A stretch of 64,000 bases of DNA from NCBI RefSeq assembly GCF_037029465.1, contig NZ_JAYMEM010000003.1, positions 62,001 to 126,000 on the forward strand, read 5' to 3'. Of the stretch, positions 9,135 to 18,284 are shown piece after piece. Position numbers and translations under genes: made by a program. The notes beneath the pieces are model-generated. The model was not told where the DNA came from. It saw only the letters and a program-made list of their open reading frames with translations, and did not search any database. Positions within the stretch are counted from its first letter, which is position 1, and the number at the start of each line of letters is the position of its first letter. Source of the DNA: Mesoflavibacter sp037029465. Its GTDB lineage: Bacteria; Bacteroidota; Bacteroidia; Flavobacteriales; Flavobacteriaceae.

Positions 9135-10276
9135 AACAACAAGCTTTGATAATAATCTATATTCTTTTTTACTTGCTTTTGTATGTCAAAAGTAAGCTCT
9201 ACTTTTTTTCTTGCGGCTTTACCTAACCTCAGGCACAACGCTTTATCTTCAAATAATGTAATAACCTTATTTGCATAAGCAGCTGTATCCTTAGGATAAA
9301 TTAAATAACCGTTTACTTCATCATCTATTAGTTCTTGCGCCCAACCTATACTAGTATTCACTACAGGTTTTTGAAGCGCCATACTCTCAATAGTCACCAT
9401 ACCCAATGTTTCTGCAAAACTTGGAAAAGTACAAACGTGTGCATTTTTTATATGTTCTTGGACTTCTGCGTAAGGTATTTTACCTAAATAATTAACTTTT
9501 GCTTTTGCCTTTTCAGAAAATAGAGACTGCATTAAAGTATAGGTTGAAGATGAACCTGTTTTAATATCTCCAGAATCACCTCCAATTAATATTAATTTGG
9601 CTGCTACATCTTGCTCTATAACCTTATTAAAAACCTCAGCCAACTCCAAAACTCCTTTTTTTCTAATAATAGTCCCGATATACAATAACGTTTTGGATTG
9701 AAATTGATCTGGTTTAGCGTTAACAAAACGATCCAACTCTAATCCGTAATGGATGGTTTTAATTTTACTACGGTTTAATCCAAAAATCTTAGCGGTTTCT
9801 TCTCCTGCAAAAGTGGTTGGCGCGATATAGGCTTTAGCCTTTTGTAACGCTAGTTTCTCAAACATAAAGTTTTTAAACTTTTGTCTTCTTCCTTCAAGCT
9901 TACAAAAATAGGCATCACTACCATGAAATCGAATCACTAATGGGACTTTAAAGCGCATAAACGCCGTAATGCCAGTCCAATCTGGTGCCTCAATAATATC
10001 TATTTTTTCTTTTGCAACAACAGTATTAATATATTTATTTAACAGTTTTCTATAACGATACCATGTGAATAAAGAAAAAGCTTGTTTTTTTATTAGGTGT
10101 ATAGTCACTCCTTCTGACTCTATGACAGCATCTTTAGATTGATGATATACAAATACAGAAACCTTAACATCCTGCCTTACCAAGGTTACTGCCAAGTTTT
10201 TTATACTGGTACCTATACCTGCTGCGTGACTAACCTCTGAGTGTGGATATTCGGATGTGATTAAACCTATGTGCAT
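9131..10276 (-). CDS. GT4-family glycosyltransferase
   Basis: 381-aa GT-B enzyme. It has the Gly-rich acceptor loop HAAGIGTSIKNLA (17-29), RFHGSDAYF (116-124), the interdomain GTIIRKKGVLEL (201-212), and FAETLGMVTIESM with EX7E Glu289 and Glu297. This is a full-length, canonical GT4. The gene overlaps the next one (GT2) by 4 bp and the previous sulfotransferase gene by 1 bp, so it sits inside an operon of coupled genes. Sugar specificity cannot be inferred. Confidence 0.93.
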   Translation of the reverse strand: MHIGLITSEYPHSEVSHAAGIGTSIKNLAVTLVRQDVKVSVFVYHQSKDAVIESEGVTIHLIKKQAFSLFTWYRYRKLLNKYINTVVAKEKIDIIEAPDWTGITAFMRFKVPLVIRFHGSDAYFCKLEGRRQKFKNFMFEKLALQKAKAYIAPTTFAGEETAKIFGLNRSKIKTIHYGLELDRFVNAKPDQFQSKTLLYIGTIIRKKGVLELAEVFNKVIEQDVAAKLILIGGDSGDIKTGSSSTYTLMQSLFSEKAKAKVNYLGKIPYAEVQEHIKNAHVCTFPSFAETLGMVTIESMALQKPVVNTSIGWAQELIDDEVNGYLIYPKDTAAYANKVITLFEDKALCLRLGKAARKKVELTFDIQKQVKKNIDYYQSLLL

Positions 10277-10971
10277 TACTTCTTATAATATAATCGCTTT
10301 ATTATGCTTTTAAGTTTTGTTTGTAATAGTAAATTATCGCCTGCTTTATTAGCATGAGGAAATGAAACAAAAGGTCTACCTACTCCTAAAAAAGACACTA
10401 ATGTTTCCCAACTACTATTTTCTATATCAAATATTAAAAAATTTGATTTTCCTTCAAAAAATAATTCAACTTCTATATTATGATTTTGATATCTTTTTAA
10501 ATAAATATTTTCATCATTTATAGTATCTGTTGTACCATAAATATAGTCATGGAATTTAAATTGGTGTGTCCCAAAATGCTTCTGAATACTTTTAATCCAA
10601 CGTTCTTCTGATCGTTTTGTTAAAATAAAATAAGCATCAGGGTAAAGCTGATAAAGCTCTTTATAAATTAAAAACCAAGGTGTATCTTGAAATGAATCAT
10701 AAGCACTTAATAATGGTTTAGCCTTTTCTAAAATATAGGACTTTACGTCGTTATTTAAATCATAATCATAGGCTTCTTTTAAACTTCCACAAACGGTATA
10801 ACCTAATATTTGTAATGCTTTACCTAGTGTAGATGTTCCTGTTTTATGAAATCCAATTACAAAAACTTTTCTTTTTCTTTTAAAAAAAACACGTCTAAAA
10901 AGCCCCAATAAAAATGCGGTAGACATTTTCAAGCTATTTTGCTCGTTTCTTTTTAGTTCAGGAAAAAGCAT
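10276..10971 (-). CDS. P-loop sulfotransferase-like protein (sulfotransferase 1 of 5)
   Basis: 231 aa. FHKTGTSTLGKAL (41-53) is the 5'-phosphosulfate-binding loop of PAPS-dependent sulfotransferases. FILTKRSEERWIKSI (about 115-129) fits the 3'-phosphate-binding segment with its Arg and Ser. Short N-terminal basic region KRKRK. Expected reaction: transfer of sulfate from PAPS to a sugar hydroxyl or amine. A shorter start at Met16 is possible. Placed 5 bp downstream of the GT-B-like gene and overlapping the next GT4 by 1 bp, it is likely to modify the polysaccharide. Confidence 0.8.
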   Translation of the reverse strand: MLFPELKRNEQNSLKMSTAFLLGLFRRVFFKRKRKVFVIGFHKTGTSTLGKALQILGYTVCGSLKEAYDYDLNNDVKSYILEKAKPLLSAYDSFQDTPWFLIYKELYQLYPDAYFILTKRSEERWIKSIQKHFGTHQFKFHDYIYGTTDTINDENIYLKRYQNHNIEVELFFEGKSNFLIFDIENSSWETLVSFLGVGRPFVSFPHANKAGDNLLLQTKLKSIIKRLYYKK

Positions 10972-10976
10972 GACTT

Positions 10977-12371
10977 TTATTTTAAAATTTGATTAATCAC
11001 TTCCCAAATTTTTTCTGAAGCTTCTGTTGGTGTTGGACCTACAATAATTTCATACCATTGCTTTCCTTCTTCAACATTACTTAACTGCCCATCTAATATT
11101 TGTTGTACTAAGCTTTCTAACTCATTTTTATCAGTACAAAACACAGCTGCTTTGTCACTTGGCATGCTTCTAAAATGTACATACTTGTAGTTTTGCCCTA
11201 TATCCCTTATACCTTTTTTTAATTGTGGTTGCTCGTAATTATAATAAATACAGGCTTTATCATGAGCCACAAAATCAAAGACTGTGCTTGAACACACGTT
11301 AGTAACAAATGCACTATGCTCACAAACATTATACAACATTTTAAAATCTTCAGGTGATGGTAAGACTTGATTCCATTGACTACCTACCTGTTTCCAAATA
11401 GGATCTAAGACTTCAATGATATCTGCATTATCTCTTATAACCGCATCATAGCGATTCGTAAAATCCACAGGACATTTTCGATAAATAATTCCCAAATTAT
11501 AGCCTTTTGTATTTAAGCTGCGTACTGCATTAGACAAGTCTTCTAAATAGTACTGATCTAAAGGCGAAGTGGTTTCATCATCTCCAGAATAGCAGATGTA
11601 TTGCTTCTCTACATCCAATCCGTAGGTATTAAAAAAGTCCTCACGTGTTTCTTTTAAACTATGATCATAATGTGGCTCAAATTGTGGTGTTCCTGTTACA
11701 AAAACTTGCTCTGGTTTTACAAACGGATAATATTGCAATACTTCGCGCTTCATATGCTCGCTCCACACACAATAATAATCAGTCTCAACAACTTGCATGG
11801 CTTTAGGGACATTATCCCAAGAATAGACAAATGCTACCGTAGGTATCCCTAAATCTTTAGCCGCTAACAAAGCGCTAATAGACTGTGTCGCACGTTGTGT
11901 GGTACAAAAAATTAAATCTGGTTGATGTTGTTCTAATTGGGCTTTACAATAGGCGTACTTTGGATTTTTACGCTCTAAAGCATTAATTTTATATCTTAAT
12001 TTTTCTACACCTTGTTCTGAAGAGTATAACCCAATCAACAATCGCGTATATAAACTTTTAAAAGTGTTTTTTAATCCTTTATAACTAAACGGAAATTTAT
12101 AAGTAGGATACACATCATCATTAAACTTATCTCTAGAGACGTTTAATTCGGCACGTTTTCTTGCTCTAGAATATATTGGTGTTAAGGGATGTATTTGATG
12201 ATTTTCAATGGTGACTTGTTTAAAGCCCAATTCAAATTCTAAATCAAAGATCGTGTTGTTCCAATAGGTAATATCAAAACCCATCTCTTCACCTATAGAC
12301 TTAAACTTTGTAAACGCAAAATTGCGCAATCCTACACCATCAGGAAAAAATACAAATACCTTTTTACTCAT
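10977..12371 (-). CDS. Putative GT-B-fold glycosyltransferase, family not assigned
   Basis: 464 aa without EX7E. The N-terminus VFVFFPDGVGLRNF resembles a GT-B first strand. DLIFCTTQRATQSI and PTVAFVYSWDNVPKAM in the middle, and NVCSSTVFDFVAHDKACIYY (about 367-386) near the C-terminus, resemble the nucleotide-contact region of CDP-glycerol glycerophosphotransferase-like and related GT-B proteins, where a Ser-Ser-Thr turn precedes a helix. I recognise the layout but not the family. It could transfer a sugar or a polyol phosphate. First gene after a 468-bp repeat-filled gap, so it may need its own promoter. Confidence 0.6.
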   Translation of the reverse strand: MSKKVFVFFPDGVGLRNFAFTKFKSIGEEMGFDITYWNNTIFDLEFELGFKQVTIENHQIHPLTPIYSRARKRAELNVSRDKFNDDVYPTYKFPFSYKGLKNTFKSLYTRLLIGLYSSEQGVEKLRYKINALERKNPKYAYCKAQLEQHQPDLIFCTTQRATQSISALLAAKDLGIPTVAFVYSWDNVPKAMQVVETDYYCVWSEHMKREVLQYYPFVKPEQVFVTGTPQFEPHYDHSLKETREDFFNTYGLDVEKQYICYSGDDETTSPLDQYYLEDLSNAVRSLNTKGYNLGIIYRKCPVDFTNRYDAVIRDNADIIEVLDPIWKQVGSQWNQVLPSPEDFKMLYNVCEHSAFVTNVCSSTVFDFVAHDKACIYYNYEQPQLKKGIRDIGQNYKYVHFRSMPSDKAAVFCTDKNELESLVQQILDGQLSNVEEGKQWYEIIVGPTPTEASEKIWEVINQILK

Positions 12372-12839
12372 TTAATTTTTTATTCTTGGTCTTGGCTTTT
12401 GGTTGTTATTTTTTTAGATATTCTATTCATCCTCGGTCATACTTTCTCTATCTTATCTCTCTAAACTTCTTGTGTGATTTCTCAGTCGTTCCTCCTTCGA
12501 AATGACTAAGATTCTGTTATTAAACACTTAACAGACTTCTTTTCTATACTCTATTCTCTCTTACTACTTACTACTGCCTACTGCTACTCATATCTTGCCT
12601 CTTTCCTCTAAACTAAAAAACCACATTGTCATTGCGAGGACGAAGGACGAAACAATCTCTTCTTTTATAATCGTTAATCGTCAATCCTAATAATGTGATT
12701 TCTCACGCTATTCGAAATGACTAAGATCCTTTTATTAAACTCTTACCAGACTTCTTTTCTCTCTTTCTTCTTGCTTCTTACTACGTACTTCATGCTTCAA
12801 ACTTCCTACTTCCTACTTCCTACTTCTTGCTACTACTTA
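12372..12839. repeat. 468-bp intergenic stretch made of decayed heptad arrays and palindromic modules
   Basis: No gene is seen. On the minus strand the region begins immediately after the TAG stop of the pyruvyl transferase (12842-12840) with units TAAGTAG, TAGCAAG, AAGTAGG x3, AAGTTTG, AAGCATG, AAGTACG, TAGTAAG, AAGCAAG. Two minus-oriented modules of the GTCATTTCGA type lie at about 12471-12516 and 12694-12721. A GTCATTGCGAGGACGAAGGA-type module lies at about 12627-12659. Between them are further CT-rich 7-bp-period remnants (about 12540-12600). No convincing promoter was found for the gene at 12371. Confidence 0.65.
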
Positions 12840-13664
12840 CTATTCTTTTACTTCTAAAGGAAACGCTTCCAACAACCCTTTTTGTAAACCTTCAACAATA
12901 GTTTTATTGGGTAACACCGGATACTTTTTTAATAGCATTTCTAAGCTATTCTGATCTAATGTCTGATCAATAATTTCTGGCTGATAACTATCAATACCTA
13001 CAGATTCAAAATAATCTTGAAATTTAATATCATCTCCAAACAAATTATCAGAAAACTTTTGCCAAACTGCTGGTATCCCATAAGCTTGAGCGACAATAAT
13101 ACCATGTAGAGAAGAAGAAACTATATGCTTACATTGTAATATACTATCTGTTGTTACTTCTATATCATTAGTCATCAAATCTATAACAGTCACATTTTCA
13201 TTATTACCATACCATTCTTCGACCATCTTATAATCTGAATAATGTGGTATAACACCTATGTTATAAATTGGTTCTACTTTTGGTTTGTAATAGTTAGGCA
13301 ATAGAATAGCAGGATCTCCATAAACTTCAGGAACGTCATAGCCTTTTTCTAATAGAAAAGCTCTGGTTTGTGGACCTCTAACCACTAAAAACGTTGCGTT
13401 TTTAACAGGTATAGATTTAGAAATAATCCCGCTTCCCCAAACCACACAGCGCTTATTAACATTTGCTAAGATACTTCCAATAGTTACTAAAACTTTACTT
13501 GTATCAAACCAATGCTTTTGTTTGGTATGCTTAAAGATAGCTTGGCGTCCTGAGATTTTTTCTACTAAATACTTACCTAATAAATCTCCATAGTTTTCTA
13601 GAGATTTACCCATTAAAACCTTTTCACTCCACCAAAACAAAGGAATTTTATCCCTTTTAAACAT
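12840..13664 (-). CDS. Polysaccharide pyruvyl transferase family protein
   Basis: 274 aa. Features of the family are visible in order: NYGDLLGKYLVEK (24-36), VWGSGIISKS (74-83), VRGPQTRAFLLEKG (about 93-106), VYGDPAILLP, IGVIPHYSDY (about 131-140), and the C-terminal ISSSLHG-type segment IVSSSLHGIIVAQAYGIP. Family members transfer pyruvate from phosphoenolpyruvate to sugar hydroxyls, giving acidic ketals on capsules and exopolysaccharides. The stop codon is directly abutted by a heptad array, and 85 bp separate the gene from the sulfotransferase-like gene upstream. Confidence 0.9.
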   Translation of the reverse strand: MFKRDKIPLFWWSEKVLMGKSLENYGDLLGKYLVEKISGRQAIFKHTKQKHWFDTSKVLVTIGSILANVNKRCVVWGSGIISKSIPVKNATFLVVRGPQTRAFLLEKGYDVPEVYGDPAILLPNYYKPKVEPIYNIGVIPHYSDYKMVEEWYGNNENVTVIDLMTNDIEVTTDSILQCKHIVSSSLHGIIVAQAYGIPAVWQKFSDNLFGDDIKFQDYFESVGIDSYQPEIIDQTLDQNSLEMLLKKYPVLPNKTIVEGLQKGLLEAFPLEVKE

Positions 13665-13749
13665 ATTTTTATTTTTTATAAATAATAAATTAAAACCGAC
13701 AAAAGGTAATTCATCTAAAAAATTAGGAATAAATGTTTAAATAATAATT

Positions 13750-14511
13750 TTACTTGAATAGATATTCCCATTCCGTATCCTTAAACTTATTTAATAATTC
13801 ATTATAATTTTGTATTAAATCATGCAAATGCTCAGAATTTTGCTTTTTCATTACAGTTTTAACTTTTTTATATGGTACACCTAAAGCTTTAAATACAGGT
13901 TCAATAGCATTATCTTTATCTTTATTTAAATCTTCGTAACTTAATTCAACAAAATTAAAATCTCTAAAATCTTTTCTTACCTGACTTTCGTATGAACTAA
14001 TTTTAGTAAATGTTTCTAAACATTCATCATAGTCTAAGCTTACTTTTTTACTATCAAGTTCTAGTTTATGTGGTCTATTTATATTTTCAGTCCATTTTTT
14101 AGTTTTTTCACCAATTTTTTGAGACACAAAAGCTCTCAACATATTTTCTCTAACTAAATGAATTATAGTAACATCCTTTTCATTTTTAATAAAATCCCAA
14201 ACTTGCTTATCCTCATCAAATGGATGATAATAAAATAATTTAAAACCTACTTGCTGGATTTTTTTGGGTTTTTTCCCATAAAAAGTTTTCCATATTGTTT
14301 TACAACTTTTACCATTTAACACCTTAAACAATTCTCCTTCACAAATAATATTTGGATGATCATTTAATAAAGCCATAAGCAATGTAGAACCTGTTCTAGA
14401 CCTACTTATAATTACAAATTTTTTATAATTATAATCTCCAAAAATAAAATTTTTAATTTTTGTTTTTTGCCTTAAATACTTTCTATAAATTGATTTTAAT
14501 TTATTTTTCAT
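13750..14511 (-). CDS. P-loop sulfotransferase-like protein (sulfotransferase 2 of 5)
   Basis: 253 aa. FVIISRSRTGSTLLMALLN (32-50) is the PAPS 5'-phosphosulfate loop and CEGELF (57-62) follows as in Stf0/Sulfotransfer_3-like proteins. IIHLVRENMLRAFVSQ (about 115-130) matches the 3'-phosphate-binding strand and helix. Lys-rich and unusually AT-rich compared with the nonulosonate genes just downstream (10 bp spacing), which suggests separate acquisition. Likely a sulfate transferase acting on the polysaccharide; substrate unknown. Confidence 0.78.
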   Translation of the reverse strand: MKNKLKSIYRKYLRQKTKIKNFIFGDYNYKKFVIISRSRTGSTLLMALLNDHPNIICEGELFKVLNGKSCKTIWKTFYGKKPKKIQQVGFKLFYYHPFDEDKQVWDFIKNEKDVTIIHLVRENMLRAFVSQKIGEKTKKWTENINRPHKLELDSKKVSLDYDECLETFTKISSYESQVRKDFRDFNFVELSYEDLNKDKDNAIEPVFKALGVPYKKVKTVMKKQNSEHLHDLIQNYNELLNKFKDTEWEYLFK

Positions 14512-14521
14512 CTAATTAAAA

Positions 14522-15397
14522 TTATCCTTTTTTGTTCTTCAACTTATCACGTTGTACCTGTTCTATGGGTAAAATATCTTGTGTCTTATAGGTCAGCGAT
14601 TCATATACCGCTTTTAAGTCTCTGGATAACTTTCTTAACCCAGCAGGCTCTAAAGAAGCGGCGTGATCGGTGCCTTTCCATGTACGGTCTAAGGTGTAAT
14701 GTCTTTCTATCACATTAGCGCCTAAGGTATAAGCTGCCATATCTACTGCAATTCCTAAATGGTGACCAGAAAAACCGATATGTTTGACCTCAGCACCATA
14801 TTTCTCTTTTAAAATATTAATATCTAACAAACAAACGTCTTTAAAAGGCACTGGATAACCAGAGGTACAATTATATAGTACTAAATCCTTCGCTCGGAGA
14901 TGTCTCTTAAACAACGCTACTAAATCGTCAATCTCCTCTTTAGTCGTCATACCGGTAGAAATATGTAGCTCACCTTCATAATGCTCACATAGCCACGTTA
15001 ACATCTTCACGTTATTATTGCATGCCGATGGTATTTTGATAAACTTAGGCTGTAACCCTGCTATTTCTTTAGCAGACGTCAAATCCCAAACCGATGTCGA
15101 ATAATCCAAGCCTATGTCTTCGCAATAGTCTTTTAACTCTTGATGTTGCTTGACATCAAACTCTAAAAATTCACGGTGTGCACCATAAGTATCACCGTAA
15201 GAATTTACTGGGTTAGGATGCGGCGCATTATATTGCGCTTCGGTTAATAACTCTTTATTATGTCTTTTTTGAAACTTTACAGCATCAACGTTACAGAAAA
15301 TTTTTGCAACCTTAATTAATTCTTTGGCAATCTCCATATCACCTTTATGGTTACATCCAATCTCGGCAATAACGTATGGTTTTTTGTAATTAGTCAT
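14522..15397 (-). CDS. neuB: NeuB-family nonulosonate synthase lacking the SAF domain
   Basis: 291-aa TIM-barrel enzyme that condenses phosphoenolpyruvate with a six-carbon sugar (ManNAc, mannose or a phosphate of these) to a nine-carbon acid. Visible motifs: AEIGCNHKGDMEIA (11-24), DAVKFQKR (38-45), FIKIPSACNNNVKML (119-133), HISTGMTT (145-152), YNCTSGYP (175-182), IGFSGHHLG (207-215), ERHYTLDR (231-238), GTDHAASL (242-249). Canonical NeuB is about 340-350 aa and ends in an antifreeze-like SAF domain; here the chain stops soon after the barrel. Located 11 bp downstream of the CMP-sugar synthetase/phosphatase fusion. Confidence 0.88.
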   Translation of the reverse strand: MTNYKKPYVIAEIGCNHKGDMEIAKELIKVAKIFCNVDAVKFQKRHNKELLTEAQYNAPHPNPVNSYGDTYGAHREFLEFDVKQHQELKDYCEDIGLDYSTSVWDLTSAKEIAGLQPKFIKIPSACNNNVKMLTWLCEHYEGELHISTGMTTKEEIDDLVALFKRHLRAKDLVLYNCTSGYPVPFKDVCLLDINILKEKYGAEVKHIGFSGHHLGIAVDMAAYTLGANVIERHYTLDRTWKGTDHAASLEPAGLRKLSRDLKAVYESLTYKTQDILPIEQVQRDKLKNKKG

Positions 15398-15408
15398 CTG
15401 TTTTTCGT

Positions 15409-16563
15409 TTAAAAACGGGTATTATATTGTTTTATAAAATGACAAGCAGAGCGTATAGCACCACTACCAGATGGTTTTGGTAAAATAATATCGGCTTGAT
15501 TAGTCACTTCTTTCATAGCATTACTTGGCGCTAAAGACCAACCTACACTACAGATATTAGCTAGATCATTAACATCATCACCGACATAAGCCACATTATT
15601 TAGATTAAAGCCTTGCTGTTTGGCTAAATGGGTTAACAAAGTATACTTATCTTTTACACCAAGATATACTTGTTCTATTTGTAGCTTTTGCATACGTTTA
15701 GCCACCAATTCAGAACGTTCACTAGTCATAATCATAACGGTAACGCCAAACTGTCTTAATATTTCCAGTCCCATACCATCACGCATATCAAATTGCTTGG
15801 TATGTTCTCCATCTTTAGTATAAGTAGTAGTACCGTCGGTAAACACACCATCAACATCTAACACCAAGTGTGTTATTTTTTCGGCTTTTTTAAGACCTTG
15901 TTGCCTAGCTATTAAAAGCTGTTCTACTACTAACCAATCATTTTCACTATCTATCTCATTCAAGCTTTCTTCAGGCATATGCACGACACCTACTTTATCA
16001 CCTAAGCGATTTTGTTTATTTTGCAACACTGCTTTAGTACAGGTATATACTGCACCATTTTCTACTAATAGCCCTTCAAAATCTTGGCGTCTTGGTCTTT
16101 GCTGTGGATTATAATTGATAGCCTTTCCTGCTTTATCCCAAATAAATCGATGCGTATTAACTACTGATACGGTAGAGTCATAACCTAGTTTTAATAAAGA
16201 TAAGCTATCATTAATAGTTTTAGCAGTGGTAAAAGGTGATGTTGCTTGTAATAAGCAAAACACATCAAAATTATAATCAATAGATGCTGCAAACTCCAAC
16301 ATCGCACTCTCTGTAGAAGCGCTATCTGTGGCGCTTGTAGCACTACGTTTTAACACTTTTATCTTAGACGTATAATGGTATTCTTTTTCAATAAAACTAA
16401 TAATCCACTCATCATCGGTATACACATAAATCGTATCTAAATCAGAATGTAAAGCAGCACCTAAAACCCATGTAAACAAGGGTCTACCTACCATTTTACG
16501 TTTATTTTTTCCAGGAATGCCTTTTGAGCCTTGTCGTAAAGGAATAAAGCCTATCGATTTCAT
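15409..16563 (-). CDS. CMP-nonulosonate synthetase fused to KdsC-like HAD phosphatase
   Basis: 384-aa fusion. Residues 1-225 form the cytidylyltransferase: LRQGSKGIPGKNKR (9-22) is the nucleotide loop, and LLQATSPFTT (104-113) and EIDSENDW (203-210) are family motifs. Residues 228-384 are a HAD phosphatase of the KdsC/Kdn-9-P phosphatase type: DVDGVFTDG (236-244) with the catalytic Asp pair, TSE (280-282), GVKDK (302-306), GDDVNDL (328-334). The same domain order is known in animal CMP-sialate synthetases. With the neighbouring NeuB it could cover synthesis of a 9-phosphate, dephosphorylation and CMP activation in two genes. Confidence 0.88.
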   Translation of the reverse strand: MKSIGFIPLRQGSKGIPGKNKRKMVGRPLFTWVLGAALHSDLDTIYVYTDDEWIISFIEKEYHYTSKIKVLKRSATSATDSASTESAMLEFAASIDYNFDVFCLLQATSPFTTAKTINDSLSLLKLGYDSTVSVVNTHRFIWDKAGKAINYNPQQRPRRQDFEGLLVENGAVYTCTKAVLQNKQNRLGDKVGVVHMPEESLNEIDSENDWLVVEQLLIARQQGLKKAEKITHLVLDVDGVFTDGTTTYTKDGEHTKQFDMRDGMGLEILRQFGVTVMIMTSERSELVAKRMQKLQIEQVYLGVKDKYTLLTHLAKQQGFNLNNVAYVGDDVNDLANICSVGWSLAPSNAMKEVTNQADIILPKPSGSGAIRSACHFIKQYNTRF

Positions 16564-16600
16564 AATAAGTAAGATTTCTTGTACTTAATTAGTCGCTAAA

Positions 16601-16628
16601 ATACACTTTTTTTCGGATGAAAGTGTAT
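16601..16628. other. 9-bp perfect inverted repeat between GT2 gene and NeuA-HAD gene
   Basis: ATACACTTT (16601-16609) and AAAGTGTAT (16620-16628) form a 9-bp stem around a 10-nt loop in the 110-bp gap upstream of the CMP-synthetase gene. On the transcribed minus strand no run of more than four T follows, so it is a poor intrinsic terminator. It could be an RNA processing or attenuation hairpin, or an operator. Function unknown. Confidence 0.45.
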
Positions 16629-16673
16629 GTTTTACGGATTAAAGGGAATAAATTACAAACTATTAGAAACATA

Positions 16674-17585
16674 TTATTTTCTAACTAAAAGACTTCTAAA
16701 ATATTGCTTAAAAAGTTTATGCGTAGGCATTTCAAAGAAGAGGGACTTTAAAATATTTAATGCACTTAAATAATGTTTTGCTTTATTTTCGGCTTTCATT
16801 AAAGCCATCTTATGCTGGTTAATACTTAATTTAATTTCTTTTTTATTAGTCCTAAATTGAATATCATTATAAATATCCTGTAAAATACTTAGATTAACTT
16901 TAATAACCTGACTTGGATCTTTTCTTAAACTAGTAGTAATACCAGAGTCTTTTCTATAATTTGCAGTAATTAATTTTAGATATTTTATTTTACCTCCATC
17001 TTTTAAAAGCATTAGGTAAACTGGCCAATCTCCATAAGGATATTTTTCTAACCAATTTGGTAAATCTTTTTTATAAAAAACATTTTTAAAAAGGACGGTT
17101 ACAGAAGGAATATAATTACCTTTTACTAGGTCTGCAAAAGTAGTAGTATCAGATTTTGTTACAGTAGGACTAATTAAATTACCATCTGTGTATAAATCAT
17201 TTTTATCTGTAAACACTAAAGAATAGTCTAGATTTGCTTCTAAAAAATCAACTTGAGTTTGTAATTTATTTTGATCTATCCAATAATCATCCCCATCACA
17301 TATAGCTATATATTTGCCATCACAAGCTTTTATAGTTCGTATAAAATTTTGTATCAACCCTACGTTTTTATTAGAGGTAATAACTTTTATACGATTAGGG
17401 TTATTTTTTTGATACTCTTTTATAATATTTAAAGTAGTATCTGTACTACAATCTTCCCCAATAATTAAATTAAACTCAAAATTTGTGTTTTGTGCAAGAA
17501 TAGCCTCTATAGTTTGGGCTATATACTTTTCTTGATTGTAAGCTAGAATAAAAACACTAACCTTAAATTTTGTGTTATATGACAT
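16674..17585 (-). CDS. GT2-family glycosyltransferase
   Basis: 303 aa. KVSVFILAYNQEKYI (8-22), then LIIGEDCSTDTTLNI (about 40-54) and CDGDDYWIDQNKLQTQVDFL (about 95-114), which carries the DXD. The same order and the GDDYW...QVDFLE segment recur in the protein at 25610, so the two are paralogues of one GT2 subfamily. Ends with a basic, hydrophobic tail. Start overlaps the sulfotransferase stop by one base. Confidence 0.9.
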   Translation of the reverse strand: MSYNTKFKVSVFILAYNQEKYIAQTIEAILAQNTNFEFNLIIGEDCSTDTTLNIIKEYQKNNPNRIKVITSNKNVGLIQNFIRTIKACDGKYIAICDGDDYWIDQNKLQTQVDFLEANLDYSLVFTDKNDLYTDGNLISPTVTKSDTTTFADLVKGNYIPSVTVLFKNVFYKKDLPNWLEKYPYGDWPVYLMLLKDGGKIKYLKLITANYRKDSGITTSLRKDPSQVIKVNLSILQDIYNDIQFRTNKKEIKLSINQHKMALMKAENKAKHYLSALNILKSLFFEMPTHKLFKQYFRSLLVRK

Positions 17586-18274
17586 TAAAATCTAAATATA
17601 TTTTTTAAACTAAACTTTGATGCTTTAGGTACTTTAAATTGGTAATCTAATTTCAATAGATCTTCTTTATAGATGCCTTCAAAATCTAATTTTAATGCTT
17701 CTGTATAATAATTTGAGTAATGTTTTTTCTTCTTGTTTGCCTTGTTAATATGTACACTTTCAGAGTAATTTAAACCTAGCGCACTACTAATATGTTTCAT
17801 GTCTTGGTTAAAATTCTCAAAACGACCTATATAATCCATTTGATAGTCACCTTCAATATCAAAAAACTGTGTTTGTGGTGTAGTATGATCTCCTCTGTAA
17901 TATATTTGATCTACATCATTTAAAACAGCTTTAAATTTACCTTGTTTTAGTAAATAATTTTTAAAACTGTCTTCTATATTTCTATCCTTTTTCATCCAAA
18001 AGTAATCCGACACAGCCCTATCCCATGGATTTCTTACAAAAGTAAATTTATAATAAGACTTCCATATCTCTGGTGTTACCAAACCGGTCTCTATTAACTG
18101 CTTGGCTGTAGCATGTTGCATAAAAAACTTTCTCTCAGGGCACCATCCATGTAATTTATCATAATCTGCTTCTTTCCAGCTTACCGTTTCCTCAGGAAAA
18201 AGCAAATACTTTATTGTGGTTCCTGCGCATTTTGGTATATGAATAAAAATACATTTATGTTGATGACTAATCAT
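17585..18274 (-). CDS. Sulfotransferase, Sulfotransfer_2-like (3 of 5)
   Basis: 229 aa. IFIHIPKCAGTTIKYLLF (9-26) is the PAPS-binding loop in the form IPKCAGT, typical of the carbohydrate sulfotransferase group that contains chondroitin 4-O and HNK-1 type enzymes. FTFVRNPWDRAVSDYFWMKK (about 77-96) is the 3'-phosphate-binding strand/helix with Arg and Ser. Among the five candidates this is the clearest true sulfotransferase. Coupled by 1-bp overlap to the GT2 gene at 16674. Confidence 0.9.
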   Translation of the reverse strand: MISHQHKCIFIHIPKCAGTTIKYLLFPEETVSWKEADYDKLHGWCPERKFFMQHATAKQLIETGLVTPEIWKSYYKFTFVRNPWDRAVSDYFWMKKDRNIEDSFKNYLLKQGKFKAVLNDVDQIYYRGDHTTPQTQFFDIEGDYQMDYIGRFENFNQDMKHISSALGLNYSESVHINKANKKKKHYSNYYTEALKLDFEGIYKEDLLKLDYQFKVPKASKFSLKNIFRF

Positions 18275-18284
18275 AATTCTTTTT

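Noticed and set aside
11661..11852. Plus-strand open frame inside the GT-B-like gene
   Set aside because: Antisense shadow of a well-supported 464-aa gene.
16601..16628. Intrinsic terminator between the GT2 and NeuA-HAD genes
   Set aside because: The stem is AT-rich and lacks a proper T tract on the transcribed strand; kept only as an inverted repeat.
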